A stretch of DNA of 20,303 nt. Origin: a virus. The stretch lies in the IMG/VR virus record IMGVR_UViG_3300028388_004914, positions 1 through 20,303 of that record. One strand, 5' to 3'. Shown piece by piece: positions 15,785 to 20,303 of the stretch. The stretch's first letter is position 1; every line of letters begins with the position of its first letter. The notes under the pieces were generated by a model. The model was not told where the DNA came from. It did not search any database and saw only the letters and a program-made list of their open reading frames with translations. Both the position numbers and the translations under genes were made by a program.

Positions 15785-16363
15785 TTATGCCTCACTTATT
15801 ACAATATGTACCCTATCCTGTCTGCCTCCATTATACACAAAATGTTTCCTGCGAGTGTCTACTTTGTAAACATAACCGTCGGCGGGGATATGATAACATT
15901 TGGCAGAATATTCATTATGATCTATAACTTCTCCGAAAAATGCTGAAGGATGAGTTATTAAGGCAATATGATATCTTTGTTCTAAATCTTGATGCACTGT
16001 AAGTCCTGTTTTTTCTTGGAGTCGCATATATCTTACACGACCAATTTTGAATCCTATTTTTTTTGCAAGATTTTTTATAAATTTTATAGTATACGGTGCA
16101 TTTTCGATATTAAATTCAGTAAAATCTTTTTCTTTAGCATCGAATTGTTGTAGCGAAGAATTATATAAACTTCCGGTATTGTCAAGCCACTGATCAGAGG
16201 CTCCTGGTCGATAATTAAGGCCTATTTGATTACTAGATAATGTATTGCCTTCGCTGTCATATTTTTTTGGCCAGTTCTGGGCCTCAATTATATTAATGTA
16301 TTCTGTCAATGCCAAATTGAGGTCAATATTATTTTCTGTCTTTGATATAAAATTCATATCCAT
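15785..16363 (-). CDS. Asp/Asn beta-hydroxylase-like 2OG oxygenase
   Basis: 192 residues; the C-terminal 80 carry the double-stranded beta-helix signature of the aspartyl/asparaginyl beta-hydroxylase family. It has His124-x-Asp126 in LTVHQDLEQRYHIAL, where the QRYHIAL stretch (129-135) is typical. YKVDTRRKHFVYNGG (166-180) gives distal His174 and Asn178, and Arg184 in DRVHIVIS would bind 2-oxoglutarate. It should hydroxylate an Asp or Asn side chain or a related group. It overlaps the GNAT-like gene upstream by 10 bases, and the following gene begins immediately after its stop. Because the minus run appears to be expressed late with the structural gene, a virion protein is a reasonable but untested substrate. 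Confidence 0.8.
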   Translation of the reverse strand: MDMNFISKTENNIDLNLALTEYINIIEAQNWPKKYDSEGNTLSSNQIGLNYRPGASDQWLDNTGSLYNSSLQQFDAKEKDFTEFNIENAPYTIKFIKNLAKKIGFKIGRVRYMRLQEKTGLTVHQDLEQRYHIALITHPSAFFGEVIDHNEYSAKCYHIPADGYVYKVDTRRKHFVYNGGRQDRVHIVISEA

Positions 16364-16911
16364 CTACCATATTGTTCCAGCTCTCTATAGAATAATTCAG
16401 CATCTAACTTCCATAATGTTTGCAAGGCTCCTCTATATTTAATTTGCCCGCAATTTTTTACTAGTCCTGTTTTTTCCAGTGCAGGAAAGTAAATTTTGTG
16501 AACCAAGCGTTGTGAACCGCTTTCTAGTTCGTTCGAAGTAACATATAAATTTTTATCATTTCCTGCCCACTCTATGCAAGTAGGTATTAAAAATTGTGCA
16601 GTAGGGTTTTGGTGTTGTTGGATTGTTTTCTTTATGTTTCGTAAGCCATGGTTAGGAAGCTCATCTGTAAATACACAAGTCCTACATGCAATGCGATATG
16701 AGTCTTTATCTAAAAAGTCAAATGTATGTGCCGCAACACATCCCACAGGTTTATTTTTGTAATATAAAATCCAAGTTTTACTTTTCCTTTCGTTTCTAAA
16801 GCAATCGTGTATCCAAAACTGGCTTGTGTTATTTTCAAATCCTTTCTGCTTTGCTTTTGCATAAAATTCTTCAAGGTTTAAATTTGCTGAAAAAGGCACT
16901 ATCTTATACAT
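16354..16911 (-). CDS. GNAT-like acyltransferase (probable)
   Basis: 185 residues. The N-terminal half has the strand pattern of a GNAT acetyltransferase: KTWILYYKNKPVGCVAAHTF (44-63) looks like strands 2-4 around the beta-bulge, followed by CRTCVFTDEL (76-85). The expected R/Q-x-x-G-x-G/A acetyl-CoA loop is not clear; NHGLRNIKKTI (87-97) occupies its place. It could therefore be a divergent member that binds CoA poorly, or one that uses another donor. AAAGGA lies about 8 bases before the ATG. The gene overlaps its upstream neighbour by 8 bases and its downstream neighbour by 10. Together with the flanking oxygenases it suggests decoration of a protein or small molecule. Confidence 0.5.
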   Translation of the reverse strand: MYKIVPFSANLNLEEFYAKAKQKGFENNTSQFWIHDCFRNERKSKTWILYYKNKPVGCVAAHTFDFLDKDSYRIACRTCVFTDELPNHGLRNIKKTIQQHQNPTAQFLIPTCIEWAGNDKNLYVTSNELESGSQRLVHKIYFPALEKTGLVKNCGQIKYRGALQTLWKLDAELFYRELEQYGRWI

Positions 16912-17614
16912 TTAGCAATCCTTTTACTAAATTTTTTGCAGTAGGAAGTGTAGATAAAAATAATTGATATATGTCATCTTCAAATGCTTCAGCATCATGT
17001 ACAATACTAGTGTCAATGAGATATAGTCTGCCTTTTTCTACGTCTTGTATTTTTTCCATGCTTTCAGTTGTTGTATTGTAATAGCTGACATGGAGATTAT
17101 TCGGATCATTTGTGGCCCATAAGCGTAACCATGGCGCCGGAATACAATTATCGATGTGCGGAAAAAATTTTGCACCATTGCCCCATTTTAAAATATTAGA
17201 TCTGCACCAGTGTCCGTCGAAAATCCTTAAGGGTTTGATACTTGGAAGATTTATCAGTTCAGTAGGCACGACACAATCTGATTCAATAATTTTGTTCTTT
17301 GGATGTAAGGCATTATACTCATATAAAGAACCGTTTGTAGGGTCTTGTGTGCGGCTTAAGACACCATCTAAATTGACTAGTGCAATTCCTGATCTTGAAA
17401 GATGCGTATGATTATTGCCCCATTGCTGAAAAAAAGTTTGATAAGATTGTAATTCATTCTGTAGACTATCCATATCCACTATGATAGACGTGGGGGTTAA
17501 AAAACTTTTATGCATGTGTTTATAATCACTATAAGATACAAAGTTGTTGATATTCGCTAACTCTTTCTCAAACACTTTCATTGTGTCGCTGATTATTTTT
17601 TTAGGTTTCAGCAT
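16904..17614 (-). CDS. Asp/Asn-hydroxylase-like cupin oxygenase, large form
   Basis: 236 residues. The C-terminal half has GNGAKFFPHIDNCIPAPWLR (145-164), giving His153-x-Asp155 and Arg164, then a strand pair, and GRLYLIDTSIVHDAEAF (195-211) with distal His206. This is the layout of Asp/Asn-hydroxylase-like 2OG-Fe(II) oxygenases known from T4-like cyanophages. The usual late Arg that binds 2-oxoglutarate is not obvious; the matching strand reads IYQLFLS, so 2OG may be held by another residue, perhaps Arg164. The N-terminal 110 residues include RSGIALVNLDG (74-84), probably part of the same family. It overlaps the upstream gene by 14 bases. Confidence 0.7.
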   Translation of the reverse strand: MLKPKKIISDTMKVFEKELANINNFVSYSDYKHMHKSFLTPTSIIVDMDSLQNELQSYQTFFQQWGNNHTHLSRSGIALVNLDGVLSRTQDPTNGSLYEYNALHPKNKIIESDCVVPTELINLPSIKPLRIFDGHWCRSNILKWGNGAKFFPHIDNCIPAPWLRLWATNDPNNLHVSYYNTTTESMEKIQDVEKGRLYLIDTSIVHDAEAFEDDIYQLFLSTLPTAKNLVKGLLNV

Positions 17615-18065
17615 ATTTTATTCTCTTTGATAAGTTATTGTATGATTCTTCAAAAATTGATATTTTGAAAAGAATCCTTTCTTCGTTGTTGTTTACCACA
17701 GAGTGAGGAACTTGGGTGTTCAGCAATGCGGCTGTGTATAGATATTCTACGTCTCCGAACAATACTGGTGCAGGATTATCATTCAAAACAAAATTTAATG
17801 CACATTCTGTGTTGTGATCTACGTGTTCGGGTAAAAATGCATGTGGAGCAAGCCAATAAAATCTAGGTTTACCTTTAATATCAAAATCAGTCATAATTTG
17901 TTCTATGTATTTGCTATTGTGTTTACAAATAAGCCAGTCATTGAATTGTTTTCCAGGATACCTAGGGTCTTTGCCGTAAGGCACTGCATTTGTCTTTGCT
18001 TGTTTTGCCTCCATTAGTAGTTGATATTTGTTCAACGGATAATTTATGTATGTAATTGGATTCAT
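17601..18065 (-). CDS. Short cupin/2OG-Fe(II) oxygenase-like protein
   Basis: The 154-residue protein looks like a minimal double-stranded beta-helix oxygenase. It has His81-x-Asp83 in LPEHVDHNTECALNF (78-92), distal His121 in VPHSVVNN, and Arg130 in ERILFKISIFEE. The triad spacing and final Arg fit Asp/Asn-hydroxylase-like phage proteins. The start is well supported: TAATG overlap with the upstream gene and GAGGA about 6 bases before the ATG. It is the third oxygenase of the minus run, and the three are so divergent that they are likely to have different targets or act in succession. The substrate is unknown. Confidence 0.7.
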   Translation of the reverse strand: MNPITYINYPLNKYQLLMEAKQAKTNAVPYGKDPRYPGKQFNDWLICKHNSKYIEQIMTDFDIKGKPRFYWLAPHAFLPEHVDHNTECALNFVLNDNPAPVLFGDVEYLYTAALLNTQVPHSVVNNNEERILFKISIFEESYNNLSKRIKYAET

Positions 18066-19207
18066 TACAAGTCCTCAAGATTTTTTATGCCGTCGAATAT
18101 ATCGGATAAATTTTGATAATAATCTACGTTTTTTAGCGGCGAAATAAGTCTTAGCAATCCTGGTCTATTTTTTTGTATCAGTTGTTTGGACACATATGCG
18201 TCCAAAAGTTGCTTTCTGGCAGTCTCCCAAGTAAGATTAAGGGATAAATTTAACAATTCTATATTGTCAAAAGGAGCAAAATATAATGTGTTGCCTAAAT
18301 GCCAGTGCTGATAATCTGTTTTAAATTTGTTCAAAATATATGATTTCAATTGATTTTCGTTTTCAAAGCACATATCGCTGTATTCCTTATATTCTTCTAT
18401 ACACTGTGGCAACAAATAATGAGTGCTTTGGTATAGCTGAGGATTTTTAGTACATACAGTAACTAAATCCTCATCGTGATATTTTAACATTAAATAAGCT
18501 TGCAAAAAGTCTCGGAGTAAAGTTTCATCGCCATGTGCACCTGTAAGTAAAATCGAAGGCTCCTTCCAGTGTTGTATAGTAGAATATGCCCAGTAATTTT
18601 TGCGTAATCTGTTTCTATGATTACAAAGGAATCGGTCCATTTCTGCGTGTTCGCCTGTAACTAAGTCATAGGGTATGTCATGTTTTAGGATATAGGAAAT
18701 CAGCAATATGGTATCTACGCCACCTGTAGGATAAATTTTTATAGGTGTAGGACTATTGAAATCTTTTATGTAATTACTAATTGCGTCGTCAAGTAGATTT
18801 ATTATGTTTTTGTCGTCGGTATTTAGATTTGTATAATAAAGATCTTTTGTCGAACTTTCTGTAATATTTGTGTTTGAAATAAAAATTGGACATGTCACAT
18901 TTGTGCCGGCAGTGTATGTATTTGAAATAGTCATATCTAATAGATATATAGGAAATTTTTGTTTTTTTCCGCCGATTACTTCTATCTTATCTGAGTCAAG
19001 ACTAATTATACAAAACGTACCGTTGGCATTTCTATAGTTGTCGATGTCTTGCTTACTTTTGATTTGTAAGACACCTTTTTGTGTGATACCTTTGTATAAA
19101 AAATTCTCACAGTATGTCCATCCGTTATCAAAATGAATAAAGTAATCATTATGATTGATATAATTAGGGAAGGTATAATCAAACTTTTTTGAAATGTGGA
19201 AAAACAT
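18065..19207 (-). CDS. Asparagine-synthetase-like PP-loop protein lacking the N-terminal Cys
   Basis: 380 residues. The C-terminal domain has the PP-loop YPTGGVDT (159-166), a variant of SGGxDS, and LTGAHGDETL (221-230), the G-x-x-x-D/E element of class B asparagine synthetases. Both point to ATP-dependent activation of a carboxylate. The first 110 residues keep the outline of a glutamine amidotransferase II domain (GTFCIISLDSDKIEVIGGKK, 63-82, in place of GxFxxxxxD...RDRxG), but there is no Cys2: the protein starts MFFH. Loss of that Cys is what separates beta-lactam synthetase from asparagine synthetase, so this protein may use free ammonia or another amine, or close a ring. The start has AGGAGA at 19212-19217 and a late promoter just upstream. 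Confidence 0.7.
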   Translation of the reverse strand: MFFHISKKFDYTFPNYINHNDYFIHFDNGWTYCENFLYKGITQKGVLQIKSKQDIDNYRNANGTFCIISLDSDKIEVIGGKKQKFPIYLLDMTISNTYTAGTNVTCPIFISNTNITESSTKDLYYTNLNTDDKNIINLLDDAISNYIKDFNSPTPIKIYPTGGVDTILLISYILKHDIPYDLVTGEHAEMDRFLCNHRNRLRKNYWAYSTIQHWKEPSILLTGAHGDETLLRDFLQAYLMLKYHDEDLVTVCTKNPQLYQSTHYLLPQCIEEYKEYSDMCFENENQLKSYILNKFKTDYQHWHLGNTLYFAPFDNIELLNLSLNLTWETARKQLLDAYVSKQLIQKNRPGLLRLISPLKNVDYYQNLSDIFDGIKNLEDL

Positions 19208-19211
19208 ATGA

Positions 19212-19217
19212 TCTCCT
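19212..19217 (-). promoter_or_regulatory. Ribosome binding site of the Asn-synthetase-like gene
   Basis: On the minus strand AGGAGA stands four bases before the ATG at 19207. It is the strongest Shine-Dalgarno sequence in the window. Its first three bases form the end of the 3' arm of the hairpin at 19215-19242, so access may depend on where transcription starts. Confidence 0.7.
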
Positions 19218-19242
19218 GTATCAAATTATTTATAGACACAGG
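19215..19242 (-). promoter_or_regulatory. RNA hairpin that could mask the ribosome binding site
   Basis: On the minus strand CCTGTGTC (19242 to 19235) pairs with GATACAGG (19222 to 19215) through eight base pairs, one of them a G-U pair in RNA, around a 12-base loop. The 3' arm includes part of the ribosome binding site, and the loop contains the late promoter. No T run follows, so it does not look like a terminator. Confidence 0.55.
19227..19234 (-). promoter_or_regulatory. T4-type late promoter
   Basis: The minus strand reads TATAAATA, the exact T4 late promoter -10 octamer, in the 57-base gap between the structural gene and the Asn-synthetase-like gene. With T4 spacing transcription would begin near 19221, giving a leader of about 14 bases that keeps the ribosome binding site. 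It would drive the minus-strand run from 19207 to 15209 late in infection. Confidence 0.65.
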
Positions 19243-19264
19243 TTGGAGAAAATGCTATTTCCGA

Positions 19265-20303
19265 TTAGTGCAAATCAACCCAAACGCCGTTAGCATAACC
19301 TTTGAATTTATCAGTATCGCTATCGTATATAATCATTCCGTCTGTGCCTGTAGGTTCGGCACCCGTTGCGTAGGATCCCACAATCAATGCAGGCACAGTT
19401 GTGATTCCGTCCTCGTCAATTCTTAAGAAGTTTCCATTATTTGCCGTTAGGTTCTCGGCAGAGCCTATACCTATCTGTACAGGAATAAATGCGTCTCCTT
19501 CGTTTGGAGTTGCCGCTGCCGATATCACCATAGTTCCTCCTGGAGACATATCTGTGCCCATCCATCCACTGGCTGAAAATGAAGTTAACACATCCCCTGC
19601 CTGTACTTTTGTCTTGTTCTCTGCTGTGCCTCTAAATGACTCCCCTCTTATAACAGGAAATATACCTGATCCGGTATTATTGGAGGAACTTAGAATAAGT
19701 GCTTCGGAATTAAAAATCATATCTGCGGTTGATGTTACAGTTGCTCCATCGATGGTTATGTCACTGTTCCTGAAAATATTATTAACACTATCAACTAAAA
19801 CAGTAGAATCATCTCCAAATACGGATCCTTTTACATCGCCAGTATGAAATCCTGATAGATTACCAATGACATCTGCTGTTAATATAGCATCCGTGCCGTC
19901 TGTGCCGTGATCTAAAACTACAATGCCATTTGCGGATTTGACATCACCTGTAAAAGCACCAAGAAATTCGCCTGTGTCGCTATTGAATGCCTGTGTGCTA
20001 TCAGAAGATATCAGGTCAGCTGAGATTGCATTAGCCTGTATTGTTCCAAAGAATGTGCCGCCATTTGCATACACATTTTGCCATCTTAGACTGGTACTTC
20101 CTAGATCGTGCGAGGCATTTTGATTTGGAATTAGACTGCTTGAAATAGATCCGCCAACGATTACATTATCTTCAGCACCGTCGCCTAAGTTAATGTTACC
20201 TGTAGCAGTAATTGTGCCATTGATATTAATATTACCGGTACCAACAATGTTGTTTGTGTTTAAATCTAAGTCTCCGCCAAGTTCCGGTGATAATTCGTCT
20301 ACA
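19265..20303 (-). CDS. Tail-fibre-like structural protein, C-terminal part (5' end outside window)
   Basis: The frame is open through the right edge, so the visible 345 residues are the C-terminal part of a longer protein; the GTG at 20074 is internal. The visible start VDELSPELGGDLDLN, followed by Gly-Asn-Ile repeats (NININGTITATGNINLGDG), the element HDLGSTSLRWQNVYANG and the ending GMIIYDSDTDKFKGYANGVW are all characteristic of long repetitive fibre or baseplate-associated structural proteins of marine T4-like phages. The sequence is rich in Gly, Ser, Thr, Asn and Asp and has no cysteine or signal peptide, as expected for a beta-rich fibre. Its local GC is visibly higher than that of the enzyme genes. 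The gap after its stop carries the late promoter and hairpin for the next gene. Confidence 0.85.
   Translation of the reverse strand, partial: VDELSPELGGDLDLNTNNIVGTGNININGTITATGNINLGDGAEDNVIVGGSISSSLIPNQNASHDLGSTSLRWQNVYANGGTFFGTIQANAISADLISSDSTQAFNSDTGEFLGAFTGDVKSANGIVVLDHGTDGTDAILTADVIGNLSGFHTGDVKGSVFGDDSTVLVDSVNNIFRNSDITIDGATVTSTADMIFNSEALILSSSNNTGSGIFPVIRGESFRGTAENKTKVQAGDVLTSFSASGWMGTDMSPGGTMVISAAATPNEGDAFIPVQIGIGSAENLTANNGNFLRIDEDGITTVPALIVGSYATGAEPTGTDGMIIYDSDTDKFKGYANGVWVDLH

Noticed and set aside
19215-19242. Rho-independent terminator after the fibre-like gene
   Set aside because: The stem is good but is followed by AGATCAT instead of a T run, and its 3' arm contains the ribosome binding site of the next gene; a translational switch fits better.
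20074-20303. A separate start of the fibre-like gene at the GTG at 20074
   Set aside because: Translating further on the minus strand shows the same frame open to the window edge with clear fibre-type repeats, so the gene continues outside.
1-20303. tRNA genes, CRISPR arrays, insertion sequences, integrase or attachment sites
   Set aside because: None was seen: genes are nearly continuous, no spaced direct repeats stand out, and no transposase or integrase motif is present.

Overview
This window looks like part of a tailed double-stranded DNA phage genome of the marine T4-like type (the kind infecting picocyanobacteria or SAR11). The evidence is a tail-fibre-like structural gene at the right edge with sequence style familiar from these phages, an exact T4-type late promoter (TATAAATA) in front of the next gene, genes packed with 1-30 nt overlaps or gaps of a few bases, very low GC, and gene families (2OG-Fe(II) oxygenases, TEKT-motif glycosyltransferase-like proteins, twitch/SPASM radical SAM proteins) that recur in T4-like cyanophages. 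The host cannot be told from the sequence. No replication, capsid or packaging gene is present, so this is an accessory region beside the structural genes.

Layout. Positions 1-15221 (+) hold eighteen genes that read as one compact run. It has a glycosyltransferase-like block (1-5260: three proteins sharing an ITEKT or VTEKT motif, a 2OG-Fe(II) oxygenase, a methyltransferase-like protein and a GT-A-like protein with a DGDA motif). It is followed by a radical SAM block (5232-15221) with seven radical SAM proteins, a shortened HisC-like aminotransferase, a QueC-like PP-loop ATPase with a four-cysteine zinc site, a second methyltransferase, and two small unknowns. The two strands converge with a 13-bp overlap at 15209-15221. 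Positions 15209-19207 (-) hold six genes: an Asn-synthetase-like PP-loop protein, two Asp/Asn-hydroxylase-like oxygenases and one short cupin-like oxygenase, a GNAT-like protein and one unknown. Upstream of them, running off the right edge, is the 3' end of a long structural (tail-fibre-like) gene. There is no gene-free stretch over 60 bases.

How the parts may work together (inference). The minus-strand genes appear to be made late, with the virion proteins. A late promoter sits in the loop of an RNA hairpin that would mask the ribosome binding site in read-through transcripts, a design known from T4 genes such as e and soc. The plus-strand run looks like a biosynthetic gene cluster: radical SAM enzymes with auxiliary cysteine clusters, an aminotransferase, an ATP-dependent QueC-like enzyme, methyltransferases and glycosyltransferases. 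Together they could make and attach an unusual modification to a virion protein, a host surface glycan or a small molecule. I found no recognisable peptide precursor, peptide-recognition domain or transporter, so the product remains unknown.
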